Positions 51,161 through 60,209 of a stretch of DNA of 64,000 nt are shown here, one piece after another. Every line of letters starts with the position of its first letter. The stretch's first letter is position 1. The DNA lies in assembly GCA_052148715.1 (NCBI GenBank), contig JBKQHQ010000230.1, forward strand, positions 62,001-126,000. Direction: 5' to 3'. The notes under the pieces were generated by a model. The model saw nothing but the letters and a program-made list of their open reading frames with translations, searched no databases and was not told the DNA's origin. Source of the stretch: JBKQHQ01 sp052148715. GTDB lineage: Bacteria; Pseudomonadota; Alphaproteobacteria; Rhizobiales; Xanthobacteraceae. A program made the position numbers and the translations under genes.

Positions 51161-52213
51161 CTAGCACCGTTTTGCCGATCGCCTTCGGTCCACCGTTGAT
51201 GTGCGCTCGACGAGTGTCCCGGAAATGAAACGCGTTGCCGGCGCGCCCGGCGTCGACCCGGACGCTCCCAGTCCCACCATATCGATCGCGGCGTCCACCA
51301 TTTCCTTCACCGGCTGGCGGACCGTCGTCAGTCCGTAGGTCGGCCAGGCAGCGGCGGGGACATCGTCGAAGCCGACCACGCCAACGTCGTCGGGAATGCG
51401 CAGTCCGGCCTCGCGCAATGCGTCCATTCCGCCGAAGGCCATGACGTCGCTGGCGAAGAAGATGGCGTCCGGACGCTTGCGCCGGGCGGCAAGCCGCCCG
51501 GCCGCAGCAAACCCGGCCTCGTAGCTGTAGCTGCCGCCTTCCTCCAGCAGGCACGATCGGATGCCCAGTTCCTCGAGGCGCGATACGAATCCGCGCTTGC
51601 GGTCGAGATTGGTCGTGGCATCCGGCTGCCCAGAGACATAGGCAGGCCGAGTATGGCCGCGGCGGACGATGAATTCAGCTACCTGACGTCCGCAGGCGAC
51701 GTTGTCACAAGATACGGCGTGGATATCGAGGCCCGGCACGTAGCGGTTGAAAAGCACGACGGGCGTCTCACGTATCGCGCACGTACGCACCATCGTTGAA
51801 GAGAGAGTGGCCGAGGTGATGACGATCGCATCGACCTGATACTGCAGCAAGGTCGGGAGGATGTCTTCAACGTCTTGGCCATGCGACGGGACGAAGAGGA
51901 GCGTCTGGCAACCGCATCCTTGAATCCGCTGAGTGAGCTCGTCGAGCACGGCGGGATAGAACGGGTCGACCAGATTCTCCATCACGATCGCAACGATATT
52001 CGTCCGGCGCGTCGTCAAGCTGCGCGCGATAACATTCGGTTGGTAGCCGAGCGCGGTTGCCGCCTCCATGACCCGCGCCCTGGTATCCTTCGCGATGCTC
52101 GCCGATATGGTGAAGGCGCGGGAGATGGTGGACTGCGAGACACCGAGCGCGCGGGCGACGTCCTCCGCCGTCACCTGCGCGACTCCGCGTCTTTTCCGGG
52201 ATAAGTCTGTCAT
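51161..52213 (-). CDS. LacI-family transcriptional regulator
   Basis: A 350-residue regulator. The N-terminal LacI helix-turn-helix is VTAEDVARALGVSQSTISRA and the hinge follows at ALGYQPNVIARSL. The ligand-binding core is of the periplasmic-binding-protein type (TNIVAIVMENLVDPFYPAVL; FASDVMAFGGMDALR; VGFDDVPAAAWPTYGLTTVR). It is 76 bp downstream of the flavin monooxygenase on the same strand, so both are probably one transcript. The CpG-centred palindromes near 53.75 and 53.91 kb are likely binding sites that would also control the divergent liv-ridA genes. Confidence 0.93.
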   Translation of the reverse strand: MTDLSRKRRGVAQVTAEDVARALGVSQSTISRAFTISASIAKDTRARVMEAATALGYQPNVIARSLTTRRTNIVAIVMENLVDPFYPAVLDELTQRIQGCGCQTLLFVPSHGQDVEDILPTLLQYQVDAIVITSATLSSTMVRTCAIRETPVVLFNRYVPGLDIHAVSCDNVACGRQVAEFIVRRGHTRPAYVSGQPDATTNLDRKRGFVSRLEELGIRSCLLEEGGSYSYEAGFAAAGRLAARRKRPDAIFFASDVMAFGGMDALREAGLRIPDDVGVVGFDDVPAAAWPTYGLTTVRQPVKEMVDAAIDMVGLGASGSTPGAPATRFISGTLVERTSTVDRRRSAKRC

Positions 52214-52289
52214 TCGGCCGGGCCGTCTCTGGGCGCGCTCGCCCGTCGGGATCAAAATTCTATCAGGAGCCGGTTTCATGCGCATCCAT

Positions 52290-53630
52290 TTAGGAGGCGA
52301 GGTTTTCCCGCAAGGTCCGCCCTTCGTAGGAAGTCCGATAGCGCCCGCGTCGCCTGAGCTCGGCGACGAGCAAGTCGATGACGTTCATGATGACCGCGCG
52401 CGGCGAAGCCTGGGAAATGGACAGCATGAAGCCGCCGCGACTGCCGGTCGCCTCGAACACCTCCTCGAAGCGATCGGCGACCTGCGCGGCCGTACCGGCC
52501 ATCGTGATATCGTAGCCCGTGGCTGCCCGCAGACCATAATGGAAGAATTCGTCGCGCGTGATCTCCGCCGTCTCGCCGTACTTCTTGGCGAGCAGGTGCA
52601 CGAAGCCGACGGGCGACGCATTGGCTGCAACGATGCGCTGCTGCAGTTCCGCGAGCGAAAACCGTTCAGGCAGCTGCGACATGTCGTAGCCAGTATTGTG
52701 TGACAGCCAGACCCCGACGGCCTCGGGCGCCACGCCCGCGATCAGGCTTTCGCGCAGTGCCTGGGCTTCGCTTTCAGTCTCGCCGACGATGGCACGGCTG
52801 GACCAGAGAATGCCGACCTGCTCCGGATCGCGCTTCTCGGCGACCAGCGCCTGGTCGAGATCATCTCGCTGCTTGGCCATCAACGGAATCGACTTCATCA
52901 GGCCGAAAACGTGGTCGGCGACATGCGCTGCCGCTCGCGTCCCGCGCGGGGAACCGCCGGCCTGGATGATGATCGGGTGGCCTTGCGGCGAGGGAACCAC
53001 GCTCAGCGGGCCCCTGACCTTGAAGAACTCGCCCTTGTGGTTGATGGCGCGCACCTTCGAGGGATCTGCAACCTGGCCGGTCTCGCGGTTCCATATGAAA
53101 GCGTCGGAGTCCACGCTGCCCCAGAGCTTGCGGCAGACATCGATGAACTCCTCGAGGCGCTCGTATCGCGTATTGTGGTCGACGAGCTCGTCGTAGCCGT
53201 AGTTGGCATAGTCGGCACGCCGCTGCGACGTGATCACGTTGAAGGCGATGCGGCCGTTCGTGATGTGATCGAGCGAGTTCAGCAGCCGTGCCGTGTAGAA
53301 TGGATGCATGAACGTCGAGGCATAGGTGAGGCCGAAGCCGAGATGGCTCGTCACCCGCGACATGGCGGTCACCCACGGGCTCATGTCCAAGCGCGGCCAG
53401 GCGACGCCGTAGCGGACGGCGTCATCGATCGAGTCCTCCCAAGTATTTGGGATGCCCGTCGAGTCCCCGAAGAAGATCATGTCGAGGCCGCCGCGTTCCG
53501 CGTTCCGCGCCGCCTCCTCGAACATTCCGATGTTCGGGTGGTGTGTGTCGACCCAGGACCCCGGGATTCTCCATTGGGTTTCGACCAAGGTCCACGAGAG
53601 GTCGAAAGCCAAGTGTATTCGCTTCTTCAT
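52290..53630 (-). CDS. LLM-class flavin monooxygenase, NtaA/SnaA/DszA type
   Basis: A 446-residue luciferase-like FMNH2-dependent monooxygenase. The family blocks are clear: PNIGMFEEAARNAERGGLDM, LGFGLTYASTFMHPFYTARL, GRIAFNVITSQ and the late GHPIIIQAGGSPRGTRAAA. Length and motifs fit the NtaA/SnaA/DszA group, which oxidises aminopolycarboxylates, sulfones or N-heterocycles and is related to RutA. These enzymes need reduced flavin from a separate reductase; no dedicated one is next to it. It is divergent from livHMGFK and the RidA protein and upstream of the LacI gene, so it is probably the first catabolic step for the imported compound. Confidence 0.93.
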   Translation of the reverse strand: MKKRIHLAFDLSWTLVETQWRIPGSWVDTHHPNIGMFEEAARNAERGGLDMIFFGDSTGIPNTWEDSIDDAVRYGVAWPRLDMSPWVTAMSRVTSHLGFGLTYASTFMHPFYTARLLNSLDHITNGRIAFNVITSQRRADYANYGYDELVDHNTRYERLEEFIDVCRKLWGSVDSDAFIWNRETGQVADPSKVRAINHKGEFFKVRGPLSVVPSPQGHPIIIQAGGSPRGTRAAAHVADHVFGLMKSIPLMAKQRDDLDQALVAEKRDPEQVGILWSSRAIVGETESEAQALRESLIAGVAPEAVGVWLSHNTGYDMSQLPERFSLAELQQRIVAANASPVGFVHLLAKKYGETAEITRDEFFHYGLRAATGYDITMAGTAAQVADRFEEVFEATGSRGGFMLSISQASPRAVIMNVIDLLVAELRRRGRYRTSYEGRTLRENLAS

Positions 53631-53750
53631 ACGTCATCGTCCGGAGCAAGAGACGGAACGGGCCGGCGGCCGCCGCCCGGGCCTCTGCAACAGCAGTGCC
53701 AGCGGCAGTCGGCGCGGCGGCCGGTGGGAGGCTTGCACGGCTTGGTCCGG

Positions 53751-53760
53751 GATGCGCATC
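53751..53760. promoter_or_regulatory. Perfect palindrome GATGCGCATC, candidate LacI-family operator
   Basis: A perfect 10-bp palindrome with a central CpG, about 120 bp upstream of the monooxygenase start. LacI-family proteins bind such CpG-centred sites by inserting a hinge leucine at the centre. Assignment to the neighbouring LacI protein is inference. Confidence 0.4.
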
Positions 53761-53905
53761 GGGGCGAGGAGACAGGTGTGATCATGTGCTCCGGATCTCG
53801 GCGCGCTTCATCCGCAACGCTTTCCCGTTACCACGCCGACCGAACCATCTGGGCGGACTCCGCCTGATGCGCCATGCAGTGCACAAATCCTTACCACACC
53901 GGCAT

Positions 53906-53919
53906 TGCATACGCATGCA
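53906..53919. promoter_or_regulatory. Palindrome TGCATACGCATGCA, candidate LacI-family operator
   Basis: Six of seven base pairs are symmetric around a central CpG, in the AT-rich part about 80 bp upstream of livH. Form and place suit the main operator of the LacI-type regulator encoded at 51161-52213. Confidence 0.5.
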
Positions 53920-53998
53920 TTTTAAGCTTGCCGGTCGCCGGACCGGCCTCTAGCCTTGCTGCCTTGGGATTTCGAGTGCAGCGGAGCCGCGTCCAGCC

Positions 53999-54883
53999 GT
54001 GACCCGTGAGCAATTCTTGCAGACCCTCCTCGGCGGCCTTTCCATAGGGTGCATCTACAGCCTCATCGCGCTCGGCATTTCGATGATCATCCGGGCGACC
54101 GACATCCTCCATTTCGCCCAGGGCGAGATGATGATGATCGGATCGATGGCGGGCTTGTCCGCCTTTGTGCTGCGCGACGTCCCCTTTTTGATCGTGCTGG
54201 CGTTCGGGATGATCGGCGGCGGCGTGGTCTCGACGTTGATCGAGGTGTCAGCCTATCGCACGCTACGCGCGCGACGCGTGCCATTGATCAACATCGTCAT
54301 CGCCACGATTGGGGTGTCCATTATCCTGCAAAACGTGGCGCGTCTTGTCTGGGGCTCTGAACCCCTGCGATATCCCGCTTTATTCGCCGTGAACGGCATC
54401 ACGCTGGGTGGCTTCGTCGTTTCCCCGCAGCTCCTGTGGATCGTCGCATTGAGCGCGATTTTGATGATCGGGCTGGCGCTGTTCTTCCGCTTCACGCGCA
54501 CCGGCGTGGCGATGCAGGCGGCCGCCCAGGATCCGCAGGCCGCGCGGCTCATGGGGATCAGCGTGGAGCGCGCGACCACCTACACATTCGCCGCCGCCGG
54601 CATGATGGCGGGTGCAGCCGGCGTGCTCCTTGGCTCGCTCTTCTTTGCGTCCTTCAACATGGGATTCATCACTGGGATAAAGGCCTTCGTCGCCGCCACG
54701 CTGGGCGGGCTCGGCAGCATGGTGGGTGCCGTGGTCGGAGGGCTCGTCTTCGGTCTCATCGAGACATTCGCCGGCATGGTCATCTCGACGGCCTACAAGG
54801 ACGCGGTCGGGATGGTCGTCCTCATCGGCATCCTCCTGTTCGCGCCCATGGGTCTGTTCGGCCGGGCCGGACGGCAAGTTTGA
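53999..54883 (+). CDS. livH: Branched-chain-type ABC transporter permease LivH
   Basis: A 294-residue inner-membrane permease of the LivH family with about eight hydrophobic segments. ILHFAQGEMMMIGSMAG near the N-terminus and GVAMQAAAQDPQAARLMGI, the ATPase-docking region, are typical. Start is a GTG; no ATG is available before the first helix. It is the first gene of a tight operon livH-livM-livG-livF-livK-ridA. The HAAT family transports branched-chain amino acids but also amides, urea and aromatic acids, so the gene name reflects family and not substrate. Confidence 0.93.
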   Translation: MTREQFLQTLLGGLSIGCIYSLIALGISMIIRATDILHFAQGEMMMIGSMAGLSAFVLRDVPFLIVLAFGMIGGGVVSTLIEVSAYRTLRARRVPLINIVIATIGVSIILQNVARLVWGSEPLRYPALFAVNGITLGGFVVSPQLLWIVALSAILMIGLALFFRFTRTGVAMQAAAQDPQAARLMGISVERATTYTFAAAGMMAGAAGVLLGSLFFASFNMGFITGIKAFVAATLGGLGSMVGAVVGGLVFGLIETFAGMVISTAYKDAVGMVVLIGILLFAPMGLFGRAGRQV

Positions 54884-54893
54884 GCGGCCGACC

Positions 54894-55874
54894 ATGAGCC
54901 CGCTCGCCCTGCGACTCCTCCTGCTGGTTTGCCTGGCAATTCTTCCTTGGGCGCAGAGCAATCAATACTGGCTTCACGTCTTCAGCGTCGCTCTGATCGG
55001 AGTGATCCTGGCGCTCGGGCTGCAATTGCTGGTCGGCATGGCGGGGATCCTCTCGCTCGGTCAGGGCGCCTTCTACGGCGTTGGGGCGTATGCGGCGGCG
55101 ATCCTCGCCGGCACATGGGGCGTGCCATTCGTGGCCTCGGTGCTGTGCGGCGGGCTGATCGCGGCGGCGGCGAGCCTGTTGTTGATCCCGATCGTCCGTC
55201 TGAAAGGTTCGAGCCTCGCCGTGGCCACGCTCGGCTTCGGCATCATCGCGCACCTCGTGATGCTGAACGAGGATTGGCTCACGGGCGGCAGCATCGGCAT
55301 GATGGGTATCCGGCGGCCGACATTGTTGGGCTTCGACATCGGCTCCGAGCGTCCCTACTACTACACGTGTTTGATCGCCGCGGGCATCGTGTTTCTCGCT
55401 TTCGAGCGGCTCACGCAGTCCCGTTTCGGGCGGGCGCTGGTCGCGATGTCGCAGGACGAGGAGGCGGCGCGCGCGAGCGGCATCGCGATCTGGACCTACA
55501 AGGCCAAATGCTTCCTCATCGCTGCTTTCGCAGCCGGCATTGCCGGCGCGCTTTATGCCTATCACGCGCGCTATCTCAATCCGAACGACTTCACTTTCCA
55601 GAAGTCCATAGACATCCTAATCATGGTGGTGATCGGCGGCCTCAGCAGCTTGCCCGGAGCGGCGCTTGGCGCCGCAATCGTCGTGCTGATGCCCGAATTC
55701 CTGCGCTCCTCGGGAGAGTTGCGCTTAATCCTGTTCGGCCTCCTGGTGGTCGTGCTGATGGGCGCGGGCAATCGCGGTCTCGCCGGACTGATTGCCGAAG
55801 CCGCAAAACGGGCCAAGGTGTATCGGCCGCGCTCGCCTTCGACGTCGTCCGCATTACGGCCATCGGAGCCTTGA
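54894..55874 (+). CDS. livM: Branched-chain-type ABC transporter permease LivM
   Basis: A 326-residue permease partner of LivH with many hydrophobic helices. The signature region GQGAFYGVGAYAAAIL and the docking loop GRALVAMSQDEEAARASGI are clear. It starts 10 bp after livH, and 4 bp separate it from livG. With LivH it forms a heterodimeric channel. The C-terminal 25 residues are basic and serine-rich, probably disordered. Confidence 0.92.
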   Translation: MSPLALRLLLLVCLAILPWAQSNQYWLHVFSVALIGVILALGLQLLVGMAGILSLGQGAFYGVGAYAAAILAGTWGVPFVASVLCGGLIAAAASLLLIPIVRLKGSSLAVATLGFGIIAHLVMLNEDWLTGGSIGMMGIRRPTLLGFDIGSERPYYYTCLIAAGIVFLAFERLTQSRFGRALVAMSQDEEAARASGIAIWTYKAKCFLIAAFAAGIAGALYAYHARYLNPNDFTFQKSIDILIMVVIGGLSSLPGAALGAAIVVLMPEFLRSSGELRLILFGLLVVVLMGAGNRGLAGLIAEAAKRAKVYRPRSPSTSSALRPSEP

Positions 55875-55878
55875 GCCG

Positions 55879-56697
55879 ATGGTCGATCTGCTTGAAACAA
55901 AGTCATTATCGCGGCGGTTCGGAGGGCTGGTCGCGGTCGATGCGATCGACATGCGGATTGTGGCCGGCGATATCCATGGCCTGATCGGGCCCAACGGCGC
56001 CGGCAAGACGACTCTGCTCAATCTCGTCTCCGGACATCTCGCCTCGACGTCGGGCACGATCGCATTCGACGGCAAGGACATTACGCGGCTGCCGGCGGAG
56101 CGCCGAGCTGCCGCCGGGCTTCGGCGCACGTTCCAGAACCTGAAGCTGTTTCGCGAGATGACCACGCTCGAAAACGTCAAGATCGGGCTGCACGCCGAAA
56201 CTCGCTCGGAGGTGTTCCATGCGCTGCTGCGAACCCGGTTTCAGAGGCGCGAAGAGTCGGAAATCGAGGCGAGCGCGCGCGCCGCGCTCGATCTCGTCGG
56301 CCTGCTCCCCGCCGCGGACCAGACGGCGAGCAGCTTGCCGTACGGCCACCAGCGTTTGCTCGAAATCGCGCGCGCGATCGTGGCCAAGCCGAAACTGCTG
56401 CTGCTGGATGAGCCCGCAGCCGGGCTCAACGGCGCTGAGAGCAGGCGGCTGGGCGGCCTGATCAAGATGATCCGCGACACCGGCATCACCATTCTTCTGG
56501 TGGAGCATCACATGGACGTCGTGATGCCCATCTGCAACCGCGTCACCGTCTTGAACTACGGCCGCCGGCTCGCCGACGGCACACCCGGCGAGATCCGGAA
56601 GCATCCCGAGGTCATCAAGGCCTATCTGGGAAAGAGCTCGCGCCAGCAGCGCGCCGGGGGACAGAAGCCGGCGGAGGCGTTGCGTGCTGCGTCTTAA
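55879..56697 (+). CDS. livG: Branched-chain-type ABC transporter ATPase LivG
   Basis: A 272-residue ATPase. Walker A is GPNGAGKTT, the signature region is LPYGHQRLLEIARAI, Walker B is LLLLDEPAAGL and the H-loop is VEHHMD. The insert around FHALLRTRFQRREESEIE is usual for LivG. It overlaps livF by 14 bp, so the two ATPases are translationally coupled and form the heterodimeric motor of the importer. Confidence 0.94.
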   Translation: MVDLLETKSLSRRFGGLVAVDAIDMRIVAGDIHGLIGPNGAGKTTLLNLVSGHLASTSGTIAFDGKDITRLPAERRAAAGLRRTFQNLKLFREMTTLENVKIGLHAETRSEVFHALLRTRFQRREESEIEASARAALDLVGLLPAADQTASSLPYGHQRLLEIARAIVAKPKLLLLDEPAAGLNGAESRRLGGLIKMIRDTGITILLVEHHMDVVMPICNRVTVLNYGRRLADGTPGEIRKHPEVIKAYLGKSSRQQRAGGQKPAEALRAAS

Positions 56698-57451
56698 GAA
56701 CATATCCGCGTCCTATGGCCAGGTCGCGGCGCTGCGGGGCGTCGACCTCGAGGTCGGGAATGGTGAGGTGGTCGCGCTGATCGGTTCGAACGGAGCCGGA
56801 AAGTCGACCACGCTCAAGGTGATATCGGGCCTGATGCGGGCCGATGCCGGGGAGATCGAGTTCCTCGGCAAATCGCTCAGGGGCGAAGCGCCCGAAGCGA
56901 TCGTCGCGCGCGGAATCGTGCAGGTGCCGGAAGGCCGCCGTATTTTTCCCAAGCTGAGCGTGGAGCAGAACCTCAAGGTCGGCGCCCATTCGGCGCGCGC
57001 GCACGGGAGGGAAAAGATCGCCCGCGACGAGGCCTTTGCCCTGTTCCCGCGGCTTTACGAACGGCGCAAGCAGGCTGGCGGATCGTTGAGCGGCGGGGAG
57101 CAGCAGATGCTCGCCTTCGCACGCGCGATGATGGCGCAGCCGCTGCTGCTGCTTCTCGATGAGCCCTCGCTCGGGCTCGCGCCCATCATTGTCGAGGAGG
57201 TGGCGAATGCCATCGAGCACTTTCGTGCCTCGGGCGTGACGATCCTCTTGGTCGAACAGAACGCCGAGCTCGCGCTGAGCTTGGCGACGCGCGGCTACGT
57301 GATCGAGACCGGCCAGATCGTGCTGGCCGATACCAGCGCGAACCTGCTCGAGAACCCGCAAGTCTGGGCCAGTTACCTTGGCCAAGAAGAATGGGAATTC
57401 GAAGACTCGCCGCGAAACGAGTCTTCGCCGCTTGACTCCGCTGTCCCGTAA
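56684..57451 (+). CDS. livF: Branched-chain-type ABC transporter ATPase LivF
   Basis: A 255-residue ATPase with Walker A GSNGAGKST, signature LSGGEQQMLAFARA, Walker B LLLLDEPSLGL and VEQN in the H-loop position typical of LivF (no His there). Start is the GTG at 56684 with GGAGG 6 nt upstream, inside the end of livG. About 20 residues at the C-terminus are acidic and serine-rich beyond the normal family end. livK follows after 30 bp. Confidence 0.94.
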   Translation: MLRLKNISASYGQVAALRGVDLEVGNGEVVALIGSNGAGKSTTLKVISGLMRADAGEIEFLGKSLRGEAPEAIVARGIVQVPEGRRIFPKLSVEQNLKVGAHSARAHGREKIARDEAFALFPRLYERRKQAGGSLSGGEQQMLAFARAMMAQPLLLLLDEPSLGLAPIIVEEVANAIEHFRASGVTILLVEQNAELALSLATRGYVIETGQIVLADTSANLLENPQVWASYLGQEEWEFEDSPRNESSPLDSAVP

Positions 57452-57481
57452 GCCCCCACGCCAAACTCAGGAGAACGACAC

Positions 57482-58630
57482 ATGCGTATGCTGAGGCGAT
57501 TGATTTCCTCCGCCGCACTGGCCGGTATGCTTGTGGCCGGCGCCGGCCATGCCGCGGTCGCACAGACGCTGAAAATCGGCGTCTTCGGACCCTTGTCGGG
57601 CGATGCCGCCGCCATGGGTCAAAGCGAGCGCGCCGCCGTCGAGCTCGCGGTCACGGAGAAGAATGCTGCGGGCGGCATCCGCGGCAAGCAGCTCGAGGTC
57701 GTCTATGGGGACGACGCGGGCAAGCCCGAAGAGGCGGTCAACGTCGCCAAGCGGTTGATTTCCCGCGACGAGGTGCTGATCACGCTCGGTAGCATCAGCA
57801 GTCCAGCGAGCCTCGCCGCTTCGCAGGTCAGCCTCCAGTCCGAGACGGCGCAGATCGTCGTGGCCGGCACCGCGCAGAAGATCACGACCCAAGGCAACAA
57901 GTGGGTTTTCCGTTCTCCGGTCCCTGACACCAAGCTCGTCGCCGACCTCGTGGACTTCATCCACGAAAAATTTCCCAACCTGAAGAAGTTCGCGTTCCTT
58001 TACGTGAATGACGATTTCGGCCGTGGCGGCTTCGAGGCGTTCAAGCTCGCCGGCCAGAAATACGGCTTCGAGATCGCGGCCGACGAACGCTACACGCGCG
58101 GCGATATCGACTTCACCGCCCAGCTCGGACGCATCAAGGCGAGCGCGGCGCAGGCCTTGGTCGAATGGTCGCGTTATGCCGAAGGCGCGCTCGTGGCGAA
58201 GCAGTATGCCCAATCGGGCATGAACCTTGTGCGCTTCGGCTCTGACGGCGTGGCGACGCCGAAATACGTCGAGCTCGGCGGAGACGCGGTGAACGGGGTG
58301 TATTTCACCACGCATTTCAGCGTCGCGACGGCTGGCAGCATCCCTGCCGCAAAGACCTTCATCGAAAAGTATCAAAAGACCGTCGGCAAGCTTCCCGATG
58401 CCTACGCGGCGGAGGCCTACGACGCCATCACGTTGGCGATCATGGCGATCGAGAAAGCCGGCAGCGAGGATCGCGCCGCCATACGCGACGCGTTGGCGGG
58501 GCTGAGCTTCGACAGCGTGCGCGGGCCGTTCAAGTTCGACGCCAAGGGTGATCCGTTGCTGGTCACCCATGTGGTCAAGATCGTCGACGGCAAGGAGACC
58601 AACGCGCGCGACATCCCAGTGCAAAATTGA
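57482..58630 (+). CDS. livK: LivK-type substrate-binding protein of the liv operon
   Basis: A 382-residue periplasmic receptor. Signal peptide LISSAALAGMLVAGAGHAAVA, mature start LKIGVFGPLSGDAAAMGQS, then ELAVTEKNAAGGIRGKQLEV and FLYVNDDFGRGGFEAFKLAG, all family blocks. An AGGAGAACGACAC lies before the ATG. It completes the importer encoded by livHMGF, and the RidA gene follows 81 bp later. Ligand unknown; in view of the monooxygenase and RidA protein it is probably a nitrogen-containing compound. Confidence 0.93.
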   Translation: MRMLRRLISSAALAGMLVAGAGHAAVAQTLKIGVFGPLSGDAAAMGQSERAAVELAVTEKNAAGGIRGKQLEVVYGDDAGKPEEAVNVAKRLISRDEVLITLGSISSPASLAASQVSLQSETAQIVVAGTAQKITTQGNKWVFRSPVPDTKLVADLVDFIHEKFPNLKKFAFLYVNDDFGRGGFEAFKLAGQKYGFEIAADERYTRGDIDFTAQLGRIKASAAQALVEWSRYAEGALVAKQYAQSGMNLVRFGSDGVATPKYVELGGDAVNGVYFTTHFSVATAGSIPAAKTFIEKYQKTVGKLPDAYAAEAYDAITLAIMAIEKAGSEDRAAIRDALAGLSFDSVRGPFKFDAKGDPLLVTHVVKIVDGKETNARDIPVQN

Positions 58631-58711
58631 ATTGGACTACGCCTCAGGGGCCGGCTTAGCCCATCGCGGCGGCCGGACCCGCTGTCGGGAATTCGTCTAG
58701 GGAGACGCGCC

Positions 58712-59965
58712 ATGATTCGACCGCGAACGATTCAATCGGTAAATCCCCGGCCGCTCGCCAACTATTCGGAGGCCACGGTCGCCGGCAACCTGATCTTTGC
58801 GGCCGGGCAGCTCGCGAGCGACTTCAAGACCGGAGTGCCGGCGGAGGCGAGGAAGCATCCGAACTTTCCGTTCTACGGATCCGACATCAAGCTGCAGACC
58901 GATTTCATCCTCAAGAATCTTGCGCGGACCTTCGCGGCGGCTGGCTCCTCGCTTGAACGCGTGGTCAAGGCTCAGGTATTCCTCACCGACCTCAACGACT
59001 TCGCGGGCTTCGACGAAGTTTGGCGCCAGTATTTCAAGGTGCCGCCGCCGCGAACGACGGTCGGCACCACGGGCCTGTTGATCAGGGATACCTTGATCGA
59101 GATCGACCTGATCGGGTCGGTGCCGGCCGAAGGCGGCGCAGCGCAGGCCGTCACGTCCGCCAACCCGAAACCGCTCGCGAACTATTCGGAAGCCGTTCGG
59201 GTGGGCGACCTCGTCTTCGCGGCCGGTCAGCTTGCGAGCGACTTCAAGACCGGCGTCGCGCCGGAGGCGAGGCGCGGCCCGAACTTTCCCTATTACGGAT
59301 CGGACATTCAACTTCAGACGGAATACATCCTCAAGAACCTGCAGCGGACCTTCGCGGCCGCGGGGAGCTCACTCGAACACGTCGTCAAAGCGCAGGTGTT
59401 CCTCGCCGATCTCAATGATTTCGCCGGCTTTGACCAAGCCTGGAAGAAGTACTTCAAGGTCCCGCCGCCACGGACGACCGTCGGAACCACTGGGCTCTTG
59501 GTTCGCGACACGCTCATCGAGATTGACCTCATCGGCTATGTCTCTCGCCCCGGCTTGCAGCACGAGGTCATCACCTCGGGGATCGCGAAGCCGATCGCGA
59601 ACTATAGCGAAGCGTTCGCAATCGGCGACTACGTCTTCGCGGCGGGCCAGTTGGCCTCCGACTTCAAGACCGGGCTCGCGCCGGAGGCCCGCCGCGATCC
59701 GGCGTTTCCCTATTACGGCTCCGATATCAAGCTGCAGACCAGGTATGTCATGGAGAACTTGAAGCGGACCTTCGCCGCGGCAGGCAGCAGTCTCGAAAAG
59801 ATCGTCAAGGCGCAAGTGTTCCTTACCGACCTCAACCACTTCGCCGGCTTCGACGAGGTTTGGAAGGAATACTTTGCCGTCCCACCACCGCGAACGACGG
59901 TCGGTACGTCCGGCCTCCTCGTCAAGGACGCGCTGATCGAGATCGATCTTATCGGCGTGAGATAG
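58712..59965 (+). CDS. Protein of three tandem RidA (YjgF/L-PSP) domains
   Basis: A 417-residue protein made of three RidA-family domains repeated at an exact period of 140 residues. PLANYSE/PIANYSE recurs at residues 14-20, 154-160 and 294-300, FAAGQLASDFKTG three times, and PPPRTTVGT with Arg114, Arg254 and Arg394. A glutamate in LIEIDLIG recurs at 130, 270 and 410. RidA normally is a homotrimer of about 130-residue subunits that hydrolyses reactive enamines and imines, with active sites between subunits and a conserved Arg. A three-domain chain could form a single-chain trimer with all three Arg intact. GGGAGA precedes the ATG. It is last in the liv operon. Confidence 0.95.
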   Translation: MIRPRTIQSVNPRPLANYSEATVAGNLIFAAGQLASDFKTGVPAEARKHPNFPFYGSDIKLQTDFILKNLARTFAAAGSSLERVVKAQVFLTDLNDFAGFDEVWRQYFKVPPPRTTVGTTGLLIRDTLIEIDLIGSVPAEGGAAQAVTSANPKPLANYSEAVRVGDLVFAAGQLASDFKTGVAPEARRGPNFPYYGSDIQLQTEYILKNLQRTFAAAGSSLEHVVKAQVFLADLNDFAGFDQAWKKYFKVPPPRTTVGTTGLLVRDTLIEIDLIGYVSRPGLQHEVITSGIAKPIANYSEAFAIGDYVFAAGQLASDFKTGLAPEARRDPAFPYYGSDIKLQTRYVMENLKRTFAAAGSSLEKIVKAQVFLTDLNHFAGFDEVWKEYFAVPPPRTTVGTSGLLVKDALIEIDLIGVR

Positions 59966-60209
59966 TGCGGCCACGACAAGATTCGAGCGCGCGCCATTCG
60001 CAGGTCTATTGCCGAGCCGCCTTAGAAGGCATCGTCGCGGCCGGAGTGCTTGATACCCGCCGTTCAGGCGCGATCAAGTGAGCTCTCGCCCCCGGCCCGA
60101 CGGCCGGACGCGGGCCCAGGATGCGACGCCGCCGATTAACGCCGCTGTCGGCGTATTGCAGCACAAGACCCGCGAGCGTGTCCGAGGACTCGCGGAAAAG
60201 GCGCTTATC

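Larger units (their letters stand above)
53631..53998. promoter_or_regulatory. Divergent control region between flavin monooxygenase and livH
   Basis: A 368-bp gene-free stretch holding the promoters for the leftward monooxygenase-LacI pair and the rightward liv-ridA operon. It contains two CpG-centred palindromes described separately. The stretch around 53900-53925 is the only AT-rich part and is the likely rightward promoter. No small gene is seen. Confidence 0.65.
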
